Source: Salminus brasiliensis (lineage: Eukaryota; Chordata; Actinopteri; Characiformes; Bryconidae). From it: 64,000 bases of DNA. The position numbers and the translations under genes were made by a program. The notes beneath the pieces are model-generated. The model had not been told where the DNA came from. It was given only the letters and a program-made list of their open reading frames with translations, and ran no database searches. Location of the stretch: assembly GCF_030463535.1 (NCBI RefSeq), contig NC_132891.1:4872318-4936317 (forward strand), written 5' to 3'. Of the stretch, positions 45,761 to 57,794 are shown one piece after another. Position 1 is the first letter of the stretch. The number at the start of each line of letters is the position of its first letter.

Positions 45761-46419
45761 TTAAAATTTGTATTTTATTGTTATTATTTATTTAAACTAC
45801 AAGTTTTAAGCTATCTTAACTATTTGGGAAGCGAGAAAAAGAAAGGTTATGAAGATTGTGGACAAAATAGAAAATTCTGTGGCTCTTTTTTTGAAGACTG
45901 CCTACATAGAGACTTGAAGACATATGCATTACATATTAATACTAACAGTTCTAAATAATAATAATAATGATTATTATTATTATAGCAAGAATATTTTTTA
46001 TTTATTAATAATGACACAAAAAATATCATTATTTTAATTATAATGTAATTATAATAATATAAATATTATAATTCATAATCATTATAATGCAGTAGTTATT
46101 TATATTTATAAACAGCAGCAACATCAGTAAATATCTCGTTAGCACATTACATAAGGTGTGTCGTGATGTAAATGCAGGTTAAATTACATCTATAACAATG
46201 TTATAAAGTCTAATTCCCCAGTAATAGACAAGGCCTAACTAAACACATGTCCGTCACTGCAGTTTAAGGGTCTTTGACCATCCATTACATCCCGAAACAC
46301 CTTTTGTCATCTTATAAACTCACATAAGCTGTTCATAACTACTTGAGCTTATTGCTTTTTTACATACATCACTCGGTGCTTATGCACATGTTATAAAGTC
46401 CCTATGTAGGAACCCTCCA

Positions 46420-46425
46420 AATAAA
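46420..46425 (+). terminator. Candidate proximal gdi1 poly(A) signal
   Basis: AATAAA about 1.66 kb past the stop codon. Plausible distance, but no clear GT-rich element follows. Confidence 0.35.
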
Positions 46426-47664
46426 GACTCAGTGAATAATGTTACACGACTCTTCACGCCAGTTGGAGTTGGCTTTTCCTGGGAAAGCACTGGCCTTCAG
46501 TCCTGGAAAGTCATGTGTTTACGATTTCACCCATTTTCTCCATGCACAAGCCCAGTTGCTGTGCTTGTACTGCATCACTGTACTGGAGGGAAGCCTTTGC
46601 TGTTGGTGTGACCAGCTGTAGTGACAGAAAGGATCTTGAAAACTTGAAGCATGTTGAGTGAGATGCACAGATCAGGATTGTTCGGTGGTCCACAGTATGG
46701 TTACGGTGAAGGTTAACTGATATTAGCCCTGGTTTAGGAGCGGAAGCAGCAGAAACTGTGTGAGGAGGATGTTGCGATGTTTCTGGGAATGTAAGGGAGG
46801 CAGTAAGACTGAGAGAAATACAGATATGTGGTAGGAAAGTGAAATGTGAAGCGGTGGAGATGGGAATGGAGTCGTAATTGGTGTAATTGGTATATAAGTG
46901 ACCGATATAGTTGTGCGGCATCAATCCCCTCATTGTCAGCCCCGTAACGGAACTTAAACTGTGAACTGTGAGGGTTTACAATTAGTTGCCAACTGGACGA
47001 GACTTGTCCAGTCCCACATTACAGTAAAAACACCCTCTGTCATCCCTGGCTGTTAGAGACACTTTGGCTGTGCCCTTGGCGTTGGCTGGAAGACCAGTTT
47101 TCCAAATGTAAATCACACACTGAAGAAAAGTGCTGCCGTGAATTTACTTAGTTGAAATGTATGGATGTAGATATATATTAATAAAATTTGATTAGATATG
47201 AAATGAATTAAATTACTGCCATATGTATATTAACTGAAAGGCTATGATTGCTAATGTAAACAGTACTCATCTCATTAGATTGTATTGTTAAGTATGAATA
47301 ATACATTCAACAGCAAATGAAAAAAGGCTCATTTTAATACTGATCATATTTACATAGAGCAGGAGGCTCTCAAAAAGCATAAAAAATCATAAGCAGGTAT
47401 TAGCTTGAGGCTAACATATTATTATACAATATTCTACTTTTATAATGTCAAAAATAAACTGCCAATACATTGAAAATAGAATAATTAAGATGTGAATATC
47501 CATAAGAAACCTTAATCTTCAGTACCTTAGGAAGTGTTTTTTTTAGCAGTACCATAAAATAACCACTTTTGCTTCCATGAAGAACCATGTTTGTAAGTGG
47601 GACCTCACTTACAAACCTCAAAGAGTCTTCTGAAGCACCTTTATTTTTCAGAGTGTATAATAAG

Positions 47665-47990
47665 GGGCTCCGAGCGGCTCAGTGGAATGAGGCGCTGACT
47701 GTACGGAAAGTTCGAATCCCAAGTCATTCTGCTTTACCATCAGCAGCCGGAGTCTGATAGAGCACAATCAGCCATGCTCTCTCTGGGTGGGGGAATGCCG
47801 CTCTCTCCCCTCATCAATCCCATTGTGATGCAGTGGATCCGGTGCTTTCCTCAGAGTGCATTGGCTGCCTATTGATGCAGCATTGGTAGTTTGAAAAAAG
47901 GCGACAGCTGACTTCAGATGTATCGGAGGAGGCATGCTCCTACTGACAGGGGGAGTACTAATGAGTGCTAATTTGGGAAGAAAATTAGGT
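47665..47990 (+). mobile_element. tRNA-derived SINE (GCCATCAGCAGCCGGAG family) with tRNA-like head
   Basis: The head GGGCTCCGAGCGGCTCAGTGG and GTTCGAATCCC (B box) come first, then CCATCAGCAGCCGGAGTCTG and the shared body. It shows that this family has a tRNA-like 5' end. Confidence 0.75.
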
Positions 47991-48724
47991 ACAAATTAAA
48001 TTAATAAAATTAAGTAAATTCAATGCATCACTTCTTTTTCAGTGCGGCTCTGGAAACTCCTTTAAAACTTTCTTTAAAGTAAGATGAACTACAGATGGTA
48101 CCTGTGCAATATTAAAAGCTGCTGTGGAAGTGCTGTTGTGGCCTGTAGGGGATGATGGGCTGCTCACATTCTTTAATGCATTGGGAATAACCCCCAGATC
48201 AACCCCTAACAGTCAAATCACTCAGAGATTTGTGTGCCTATTAACAACACTGCCACAGTGTTCCAGACCAACCTTTGGGAATATAGCTCTCTATAGGTCT
48301 CTATTTTCATCCTGACACTCTGACACTGCTTTTCCACTGTCACGCTGCTTTCCATCCCATAGTTCTTCTCTGCATACTGTACGTCACGCATTTGTAGCTT
48401 GAGTTTACATCGTTGGAGTTGTAGGACAAGATAACTGAGTTATTGATCATTCGCAACTAGCCTGTATTGCACAATGTATTGCAAAGTGATCGTCCTTGTG
48501 GGTTCTTGTGATGTAGAATCTCTGAACATCGACCTCGGATACATTCCACATATGCCAAGCGATGCACCTGCGGCTTTCGTTATTTGTCACAGTCTGATCT
48601 TAAAGGGGAATTCCACTGAAATACGACATTGTGAAATTCTGAATGACAACCCTGTTACGTCCTAATGATTGTGGGATTGTCGTCCAGTATTGATTATATA
48701 CATAGCCTTTAATCAACCTTATTT

Positions 48725-48820
48725 AGCTTTACCTTCAACCTTGTACATAGGCCCACACTTCACCTTATTAACTGCAGCACTCCACAGACCCTATAATAGA
48801 GCCCTGTGGGACTCCAAATA
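48725..48820 (-). pseudogene. LINE reverse transcriptase fragment with GVPQGS
   Basis: On the minus strand FGVPQGSIIG is followed by a stop within about 20 codons. It is related to 8490-8585; both share GTGTGGGCCTA(T/C)(A/G)T on the minus strand. Confidence 0.55.
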
Positions 48821-49921
48821 AAATGCTAAACTGATACCACCAAACCAAATGATTCCAACTAATCATAGTTTCTGCATTATGATAATAACATGTTAATAAA
48901 CATTATTGTTAGGGTTAAATTTTTTATTTTACATTTTTTTAAGCTTAGAAAAGGCTGCAACCCACAACCTTCTGTTGTTCTTGCTACACCACACCTCTGA
49001 GTTAGTATCAGCTGGCTGAAAATGCACACTTCCAGGCCATTTTAGTGTCTACCCTGCTCCCAGCACTCTTGATCCAGCTTATCAGATCATTAACAAGCCT
49101 TTTCTGAGCTGAAGGCTGCATGTCAGAGCAGGAAACCACTAGACTATGCAGGACAGGGGGGGGTTTAGCAGTCCTCCAAGAGCGGCATTAGGAACCATTG
49201 GTGTTACGATGGCATTGAATTTGCTAAGCATTGATCATTTTTGTGTTCTTTTACAATCAGAGTCGGGACGTTTGGTGGAATCCCCCTTTAACCTTGCCTT
49301 AAAACTGGACCATTATGACATAACATGAGCACCAGTCTCCATCAACCCATACTGACCTATGATCTTACTCACACTTACACACTCACACATGAATACCTTC
49401 TCTGAAAAAAGGCGAGCCTCTTTGTTGCACTTTGTAAAGGTCTTAACTTGGTCTGTGTTTACCTGGGAGAGAGTGGTCCTGTCATTGTGGGTGGGGTCAG
49501 TGTATGGAGACTATGTGCCTGGAGATGGACTCAAATGACTGGAAACTAAAGCTTCTTAGGGGTTTTTTTTGTTTGTTTGTTTACTTTTTCTTAATGTTTC
49601 TCATAAAAGCTGCTTTTGGGATTGTGTTGGCCATACTTGCGTTAATTTCTTGATAACCCATTGATTTCTATTTATTTAATTGATAAGAAAAGAAGAAGAT
49701 TTGCTTGGTGCCACGTTCTTTGGTTTAGTAGGACAAGCAGAAAATCCACCGTGACACAATCTCTCTCTGTCTCTCTCTTTTGACTGACCTAACATGATGT
49801 AATATGACTGATGAGTAGTCGGCCCTTGGGGTCTTCTCTGAAAACTAGTGTGTGAACAGTACCTAATGTCCTCTTAAACAAATGGAATTAAACAGATGTA
49901 TGACTTTAAATGATATGAAAC

Positions 49922-49927
49922 AATAAA
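49922..49927 (+). terminator. Poly(A) signal with GT-rich downstream element
   Basis: AATAAA followed about 20-40 nt later by GAGTGTGTGGAGTGTTGGGTG, a good cleavage-site arrangement. It could end a long gdi1 3' UTR or an unseen non-coding transcript. Confidence 0.45.
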
Positions 49928-50207
49928 GGCACATGAAAAACATGAGTGTGTGGAGTGTTGGGTGAAGTCTGTGTTCTGATCGTCTGTCACCTAAACGGCT
50001 GAAGCTCTCCCTGATGCCTGGCACACTCTGTTTATGACCGCTTGGAGAAGGCTTTGGCCGAAATTGGCATTTTTGAACACACTCATGGTGGACTAGTGCA
50101 TTCTAACCATGTATGTAGTTGTGGGGTGGACATCTTGACCCCTGGGTCCATTCACCACCAGTGGAAAGAAATCAGAGTTGGCAGGTACAGGCTGCATAGG
50201 TGAATGC

Positions 50208-50850
50208 ACAATGTGGACAAAAGTATTGGGACACCTACTCATTCATTGTTTCCTACAAAATCAATGGGATTAAAAAAAGACTTTATCCTGCTTTTATAGC
50301 TGCCTGGAGGAACTGTCTCTACTGCCTAGGGAAGGACAAGGGTTTCTACTAGATTTTAAAGGCGCATTGCTGCAAGGTTTTGATTGCATTCAGCGATAAG
50401 AGAGTTTGTGGTCAGGATGTTGGAAGATGACCAAATAAACTCATCCCAAAAGTATTTGGTGGAGCACCAGCCACCGTTCCAGAGAACATAGTTCTTCCAC
50501 TGCTCCACAGCTTCACAATGCGGGCGGGGGGGGGGGGGGGGGGGGGGGGGGAGGGCTGGCTTTATACACCTCTAGCTCATGTCTGGCTTTATACATTTGC
50601 TTATCTGTGTCAGCAATTGGTGCAAATGAAAGTAGCTGAATGCATGTGTTAGAAGGAGCGTCCACAAATATTTGGACATTTGGATATTTTATCTGTGTTG
50701 TCATGGTAATGCCTGGTGCTATTAAACATTGCTGTAAAGAAATGAGCAATTTTACACCAAGCCCTACTCTGGATGACACTGTTTGCATCTTAGCTACTGG
50801 GTTACGCAGACATATGCAAAATAGAAGGGGCATCCACAAACTTTTGGACA
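50208..50850 (+). mobile_element. CACTATATGGACAAAAG-family MITE with expanded G-run and repeated right end
   Basis: Left end ATGTGGACAAAAGTATTGGG; right-end sequence TCCACAAATATTTGGACA at about 50660, and again TCCACAAACTTTTGGACAT at 50831. A run of about 26 G at 50526-50551 sits where other copies have GGGGGG. Confidence 0.75.
50526..50551 (+). repeat. Poly-G tract
   Basis: An almost uninterrupted run of guanines, part of the MITE above. Able to form G-quadruplex structure and likely hard to sequence. Confidence 0.9.
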
Positions 50851-50859
50851 TGAATGACA

Positions 50860-52155
50860 AAAACTGATGGTCACAAAGACACTTAATTTAAGAGGACTGA
50901 GTGGACTGGGGAACTGCATACATCTAAAAACATTACCAGTGTTTGCAGACTACATTAAATTATGTTATTAAAATAAAAAAAAAAAAGCTTGTTTTTATGA
51001 TATGGGCACTAAAAAATACACCACTAGATAAAACATTAAGATAAATAATAAATAAATACAAAATAAATAAAAAATCTTCCCACTGCTGCCAGTGAGTGGC
51101 GCCACCGTGCCTTAAGAAGAAAAATTGGCAGAAGCCAATTAAATCATCTGTTTATGGAAGCCCAGTCCTGCCACTATAATAATAAAAACAAATAAATATC
51201 CAGCACCTATTTGTTATTTTTTAATATTATTAAGTCAATATTTCAAGAAATGCCTTTGGAAAAAAAATAAAAACCCAATTTCTTTATTTACTTTATTTAA
51301 GGTTTTTTTAAGGTTACAATTTTGTAAATGCATGGTCTTATATTCATATATATTATATTTAAGTATAATTAAGGATGTGATCAAGAAAATAAACGAGTGA
51401 TGCCACAGATATTTTATTTTCAGGGTATAAAATACAGATATCTGTGATAGCAGAACATTACCCAGAAGATCACACTGCCTGCACCAAGCTTGCCTTTATT
51501 CCACAGTGCTTCCAGGTACCATTGTTTTCTACAGGTAATGACCCACATGTGCCGAGCAGTCCACAAGATCCCAAAAACCAGGGCTGTGTCCCATTTGTGT
51601 ACTACACTATAAGGTATAGACTACATACTAATCTTAATAGTGCGGGTTTGGCAGGTAAGTACACACTATATTAACATACCCGGTTATTTGCACTAACAGG
51701 GAGTGATTAAGTGTTGCTATGGCAACATACATCACTGTAAGTTCTCCAGCTGCCATTGCAGCATCATTATCTGCCATATTTTTTTATAATTTCACAAAAG
51801 TAGCTCCTCCCTTTCCGTTGCGCACTGCATTGTGGGATAATGGCGTCTTGGATATTTGAGTATACTCAACTTTGACACTTCATACTCAAAGACTAGTTAG
51901 ATCAAGCTGCCTTCTTCCATTGCTCCAAGATCCTGTTCCACTACTCACGTGTCCATTGTAGGAGCTTTTGATGGTGGACAGGGGTTAACATGACTTTGAC
52001 CAGTCTGTGGTTACACAACCCACTGTGCAGCAGGGGGCGCTGCAATGTGCTGTAAGACATTTTCTCCCATGACCATCATTGTCCTTTTCTGCTTGCAAAT
52101 GGACCACTGCAGCATTTCAGAAGCTCTACATGTCTACATTGTTTAGATCATGAAT
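50860..52155. other. Intergenic, no feature recognised
   Basis: AT-rich at first, more balanced from 51440. Short open frames have no family resemblance. Nothing supported. Confidence 0.5.
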
Positions 52156-52159
52156 GCTC

Positions 52160-53690
52160 AATGACCTTTCTAGAGCATGTTCTTCTATTGGTTCTTTTTA
52201 TAGAAAAGCATTCCCTTCTAGATAACTTGTTCAGATAATGGCATGTTCTAACATCCCTCTTATATGAAGACCTTCTTGATAATGTCTACCATTGTCAATT
52301 CTGGCTGATGGCCTTTCAATTGTCCTTCCAGGAACATGTTCTTCTAATGCATGTTCTTCTTTTCCCAGTGCCTTACAGTCTAGATAATAGTCTTTCAAAG
52401 ATTGTTGTTATAGACAAGGGCCTCTCAATGACCCTACTCAAGCATGTTCTTCTAATGGTTCTCTAATGTCAAGGCCTTCCATTCTAGATAATGATCTTAT
52501 AGTGACTCTTTTAGAAGGTCTCTCTGTGGCTCTACTAGAGCATGTTCTTCTAATGTCTCTCTAAAACCAATCCTTTCTAGACAACAGTCTTCCAGATGTA
52601 CATTCTAGGTGATAGCCTTTCATTCAATGGACCTTTCAGGAGCATGTTCTTCTAATGTTCCTCTAATGTCAAGGCCTTTCATTCTAGATAATGACCGTTC
52701 AGTGACAATTTTAGACAAGTGCCTTCTAATTGACCATACCAGAGCATGGTCTTCTAATGTTCCTCTTATATGAGGGCCTTCCTTTCTAGATGATGGTTGT
52801 TTAGTGTCTCATTTTGACAAAAGCCTCTCATTGGCCTTCTTTTAGCATCCTTCCAATGTCTCTCTAATATCAAGGTCATCCTTTCTAGACAACAGTCTTC
52901 CAGATGTCCTTTCTGGGTGATGGCCTTTCAATGGTCCTTCCAGGAACATGTTCTTCTAATGTTCCTCTAATGTCAAGGCCTTCCATTCTAGATAGTGACC
53001 TTTCAGTGACTCTTTCAGACAAAGGTCTCTCAGTGGCCCTACTAGAGCATGGTTGTCCAATGTCTCTCTTATATCAAGGGCATCCTCTCTAGATAATGAC
53101 CTTTCAATGACTCTTTAAGACAAGTGCCTCTTATTGACCATACCAGAGCATGTTCTTTTATTGTCTCTCTAACGTGAGGGCCTTCCTTTCTAGATAATGT
53201 TTGTTTAGTATCTCATTTAGACGATGGCCTCTCAACGAGCATGTCCTTCTAAACAGTCTTCCGATGTCCGTTCTGGGTGATGGTCTTTCAATGGTCCTTT
53301 CAGGAGAACGTTCTTTTAATGTTCCTCTAATGTCAAGATGTCCATCCTTTCCAGATAATGACCTTTCAGTGACTTTTTTTATACAATGGTCCTCCCATGA
53401 ACATGTTCTTCTAATGCCCGTCTTATATCAAGGCCTTTCTGCCTAGAAACTGGTCTTTCAATGACTCGTTCAGATCATGGACTCTCAGTGGCCCTTCCAC
53501 GGGTACGTTCGTCTGATGTCCTTCTTGAGTAAAGGTCTTCTATCCTAGCTAATGATCGTTCAATGACTCTTTTTTTAGACAAAGGCATCTCAACAGCTTC
53601 TCTAAAGCATGGATTCTCATGACAACAGTTTCCTCTTTGTTCTTCTTCATCTTTGTTCGTCTTCCAGAGACCTTTCCACACTGGCCATGA
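52160..53690. repeat. Degenerate minisatellite, unit about 100 bp
   Basis: The order CATGTTCTTCTAATG, CTCTAATGTCAAGGCCTTCC, TTCTAGATAATGACC, TTTCAGTGACTC, TTTTAGACAAAGGCC, CTCTCAATGGCCCT recurs about 14 times with many substitutions and internal deletions. It looks old, since no two units are identical. Confidence 0.85.
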
Positions 53691-54056
53691 ATGGTCAATT
53701 CTCAAAATGTTAATGCCTAGAACATAAGAGTCAGATTATTTGATAAACCAGGACAAAATATCTTACACATGTTCATTTCTGTCCTATTATTGTCTCCATG
53801 TTCTCACTTTATTAATATCCAGATTTTTATGTGATGAATGAGATGCGCTGCAGATATTGGATGTATGTCATCATGTTGCAACTTCAGTCTTTGTGATTTC
53901 CTCTGCACCTGTTACATCTTCATTTCTATTTAAGGAAGAAAAATGACGCTGACTGAGAGGACACTCATGGGCCAGCGAAAGACAAATCTCTCCCCCCAAC
54001 GTCGAGCTGATGAACTATTTGTCCTTTTCACTGCAACATGAAATTGCCTCTTCTAT

Positions 54057-54137
54057 ATGTGTGTGTGTGTTTGTGGTTTGTGTGTGTCTGGTTGAGAGAT
54101 GTTGAGAGACAGTGAAAGAAAGAGAGAGAGAGAGAAG
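54057..54137. repeat. (TG)n and (AG)n tracts
   Basis: A short GT run then GA run. Next to it, at 54170-54220, is an AGAACC/GGTTC inverted motif like that in gdi1 intron 1. Confidence 0.8.
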
Positions 54138-54559
54138 GTATTTTTGGTGCATTCTTAAATGGTAATATGAGTGATGCCATAGAAGAACCACCGTTGGTTC
54201 CATAAAGAACCATGTTTGTACTAGAAATCAGTGTAAGGGACATATTGAAGGGGTTCGCAGACACACGGAATTGTAGTACACTGAGATGCTGGAGCTGTCG
54301 TCTCGCTGCTTACACGCAATCACTCAGGTTTGTGGACGGTGGAGCAGATGGATACTGCCGTTTTCAGAGTGCTTCCCTGTCTGTGTTACCTTCTGGCTCT
54401 CTTCTTTTAATTAGGCTGTTATAGTCAGACCTGCCAGAGTCATCAGACACACTCTAATACTGCTTAACATTCTCTGCTCTCCATAAAATCCTCTCAAAAC
54501 TAACTCTCTCTCTTTTTACCTTCTCCGAGTAAATAACCACTGTGGGTTGTGGCCCGACC

Positions 54560-54916
54560 TGCTGGAAGATTGCCCGCAGAGGTCCCCTCTACCTGCGTCA
54601 GACCAGCTGCCACCTACCAGTCCGACCATCAGGCCCCCAACCCACCACCACCCATAGCAGACCAGCGGCACACCCTCCTACCGCTGCTACCTGTTTAGTG
54701 ACCATGTTAAAACCTAAATGGACTCTGTGACTATCTGCCACTATTAATATCACACTATTAATATCTGCTGTATCTGGTTTGGTAATTTTTTATCAATAAT
54801 TAATAAATAGTTCTGATCAGAGGAGGACGGGTCGGGTCCCCCATGTGAGTCTTGATTCCTCCCAAGGTTTCTTCCTCCAGCTCCTAGGGAAGTTTTTTTC
54901 TGCCACTGTCGCCGTT
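54560..54916. mobile_element. Conserved fish repeat (GAGGAGGACGGGTCGGGTCC ... TTTCTTCCTCC)
   Basis: The block CAGAGGAGGACGGGTC, CTTGATTCCTCCCAAGG, TTTCTTCCTCCAGCTC, GCCACTGTCGCC is a widespread repeated word of teleost genomes. I do not assign a class. Confidence 0.5.
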
Positions 54917-55455
54917 GCAACAATCAGCCATAACATTAATACCACCTACTGACTACCAGGTGATGTGAAAAACGCTGATTGTATTGATCATCTTCATCTA
55001 CAGTGGCATCTCTCAAGGGGTGGACATATTAGGCAGCAACTAAGTGAACAGCCAGTTCTTGAAGGTGGTGTGTGAAGTTGAAGCAGAAAAATGGGCGAGT
55101 GTAAGAATCTGAGCCGCTTTGACAAGAACCAGACGTGAGACCCAGTGATGTTCTAGATGACTGGGTCGGAACATCTCCAGACAGGTCTTGTGGGGCTTTT
55201 CTGGTCTGCAGTGGTCAGCATCTACCAAAAGTGCTCCAAGAAAGGACAACCGGTGAACCGATGACAATCAATGGAGGCCCCATCTCTCAAAACTTACAGG
55301 ACTAAAAAATCTAAAGATCTGCTGCTAATGTTAGTCTTGGTGCCACAGAGAACCTTCAGAAGTCTTGTGAAGGCCATGCCTCGAATGGTCAGATCTGCTG
55401 TGGCGTTTACAATATTAGGCAGGTGGTGCTAAGCTTATGGCTGATGATCTGTGTA
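54917..55455. mobile_element. TIR element (ATCAGCCATAACATTA ... GGTGGT)
   Basis: Left ATCAGCCATAACATTAATAC and right GGTGGTGCTAAGCTTATGGC are inverted copies allowing for changes. A minus-strand open frame of 75 codons (55040-55267) lies inside, but has no family motif I recognise. Confidence 0.55.
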
Positions 55456-56200
55456 AGTCATTCATTGTTGTGCATGAAATATAATGAATTATAGGTAAAC
55501 AAGGAAGTACAGTATACATTTTAGTGACACTGGAAATGAGGTGATGATTGACGGTCAAGGTTTATTTTTATTTTTTTGCAGAATTACTCATTTCTTTCTT
55601 TCCTGAAGATGTGTATACCGCAGTAAAGCGAGGAAACGTCCTGGGAAAGCTCAGTAAGACAAAGTAATGGGTCACTGTGATGAAATATGCATTCGTTTTG
55701 GGGTGAATGAGGAAGCACATTACATCACTGAGGCCTACTTTCATCCATCATACTTCCATACTATCCAACATAATCCAGCATATCCATATGGGCCCCATGT
55801 GGGTTTAGAGTGGGCTAAATGATGGGCCCCAACAAGATGACCCATTTTGGACCTGACTCATTTTGTCCTCAGTCTCAGTGCAGGTGCCTTGAGCGGCAGC
55901 CCATTCAGGTTAATGATGGGTTGGGTACAGTGTAGGACCATAAGTTTGGAGACCTGATTGAGGCACAAACCCCTTTCTATTCCCCCTCCATCTCAAGTAG
56001 CCTCTGTTGCTTGCCAGGCTGCCCCTGCAAATATGACTTATGAACTTGCCTGGTCAAATGAAAGGTTAAATAAATAATAAAAAAATCATCATAATACAAA
56101 CAAATCTGGCTTAAGGGCACCAGGCAGGCCCTCTTGAGCAGCTGCCGATATGGGTTAATGATAGTATAATAGGGGTACAGTGCAGGACCATATTAAATAC
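55456..56200. other. Intergenic, no feature recognised
   Basis: Mixed-composition sequence. GGTACAGTGCAGGACCATA-type words repeat at 55925 and 56173, implying a local duplicated segment. No gene. Confidence 0.45.
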
Positions 56201-56202
56201 CA

Positions 56203-56576
56203 TACACTATATGGACAAAAGTATTGGGACACCTGCTCATGTATCATTTTTTCTGGATTTTGGAGCACTGCAAGAGCACTAGTAAGGTCAGGATGTTGGA
56301 TGACCACCACCCCACCTCATCCCCAGCTCCCGAACTGGGTCCTGGATGGAGCACCACCGTCCATCATTCCGGAGAACACAGTGCTCCACAGCTCAATCCT
56401 GGGGGGCTTTATACCCCTTCTAGCCCACTCCTGGTATTAGGCAGCATGGTGCCAATATGTTCATGATGTTTATCAGCTCCAGAGAGTCCTATTCTATTGG
56501 CGGTACTACTTCTCTACAGGGAACAAACAAGCTTCATGTGCGCTTTTGCACATCTGTGTCAGCACTGGGTGTCCTA
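56203..56576 (+). mobile_element. CACTATATGGACAAAAG-family MITE, right-truncated
   Basis: Full left end TACACTATATGGACAAAAGT; internal sequence is missing a block after the left end, and the copy stops at GTGTCAGCACTGGGTGTCC. Confidence 0.8.
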
Positions 56577-56959
56577 ACCTCCTTTTCTTGCATTGCATTG
56601 TGGGATAATAGTGTCCCTTGTAGCCACAATCAAAGACTGTGTCTGAAATGTAAGGAATGCTGCCTGCTCAGACAGGACTCTGAGGCAGGAAGACATGCAG
56701 TCATCTAGACAAGTTCAGTAATCTAGCCTTATATTTTATTGGGCTAACAGCTAACAGCTATTAGCAAATGACAGCACAGCTAGCAGTGAGACACTGCTTC
56801 ATCACTACACTTGCCTTCTGAGACAGTGTGAACAAGTCAGCTAGCTACCTCTTGGATATTTGAGAATACTCATCTTTGGCAGTTTTATCTATACGACAGT
56901 ATTAGTAATTAGTGCACACTACACCTCCTAGTATTAGTATGTGGTATGCAATTGGGACG

Positions 56960-57155
56960 CAGCCCATACATTTACATTTACGGCTTTTTGCTGACGCTCT
57001 CACTCACCCAGCAACTTTCAAGTGGAACTCGTATGGTGGGCCAATGTAGTGTTAGGAGTCTTGCCCAAGGACATAATCACCCAGACCAGGAATGGTGGGG
57101 TAGCTCACTGGCAGATGGTGGTGTTATCCATTGCACCACACCAACCAGCAATGTA
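56960..57155 (-). mobile_element. tRNA-derived SINE, reverse (ACATTTACGGCTTTT tail)
   Basis: Begins TTACATTTACGGCTTTTTGC, the inverse of the tail of 15785-16142. CTTGCCCAAGGACATAATC and a tRNA-like end follow. Known fish SINE architecture. Confidence 0.6.
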
Positions 57156-57317
57156 TGCAACTGGGACGCAGCCAATATGTTCAACTAGCCAAAAGTCATT
57201 AGACATCAATTATTTACAGGTAAACAAGACACTCCATTATCAGCTGCATAACAGACATGATGCATTATTGATAGGTAAACAAAGAAGCACAATGCTGCCT
57301 TTTACAGTTGCAATCAA

Positions 57318-57511
57318 ACGATGATGATGATGATGATGATGAAGAATATAATGTGTCAACACACATTAAGGCTTGGGTATCCATTAAAAAGCCATATAAA
57401 CCCAACAGCATCCAATCACGTCTCGTGCTCCTGCTACTAATACGTTGCATGTTGACGTAAACAAAGCCTACAGCATGCACGGTGTTCCTCTGAGTCTCCT
57501 CCCACCTCTCC

Positions 57512-57550
<39 letters not shown>

Positions 57551-57556
57551 ACACAT
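57318..57556. repeat. (GAT)n and (AC)n microsatellites
   Basis: A GAT run at 57318-57342 and an AC run at 57511-57556, with ordinary sequence between. Confidence 0.9.
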
Positions 57557-57730
57557 GCTCATCCCCACCCCCACCATCACCACCGCCCCCCTCCATCGTT
57601 GCATCGTGATCTCTCGGATGCAGAAGGAGCCGCACGCGCACAGGGGTCACCTTCCACCCGTTTCTGCTGCAGCAGGAGGAGGAAGCTGCTGCCTTTTACT
57701 GCACAGCAGGGTAGGAGATGCTCTCGTGTC
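57557..57730 (+). promoter_or_regulatory. GC-richer patch, possible promoter or first exon of a gene to the right
   Basis: CCACCGCCCCCCTCC, GCCGCACGCGCACAGG and a CAGCAG repeat stand out from the flanking AT-rich DNA. It ends in CACAGCAGG then GTAGGAG, which could be a splice donor. In human, FAM50A and PLXNA3 follow GDI1, but no coding exon of either is visible here. Speculative. Confidence 0.25.
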
Positions 57731-57760
57731 CTATATTCCTCACAAAATCCAGCAGATTGA

Positions 57761-57794
57761 GTCGTTATTGATTGATTGATTGATTGATTGATTT
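57761..57794. repeat. (ATTG)n microsatellite
   Basis: About eight GATT units. Confidence 0.9.

Larger units (their letters stand above)
44757..49940 (+). other. gdi1 3' UTR and downstream region
   Basis: No coding exon is seen. It contains two plus-strand SINEs of one family (45375-45760, 47665-47990) and a LINE RT remnant on the minus strand (48725-48820). Poly(A) hexamers at 46420 and 49922 mark possible ends. The true UTR length is uncertain. Confidence 0.45.

Noticed and set aside
45475-45795. 106 aa plus-strand frame after gdi1
   Set aside because: It lies in a SINE whose other copies break the frame.
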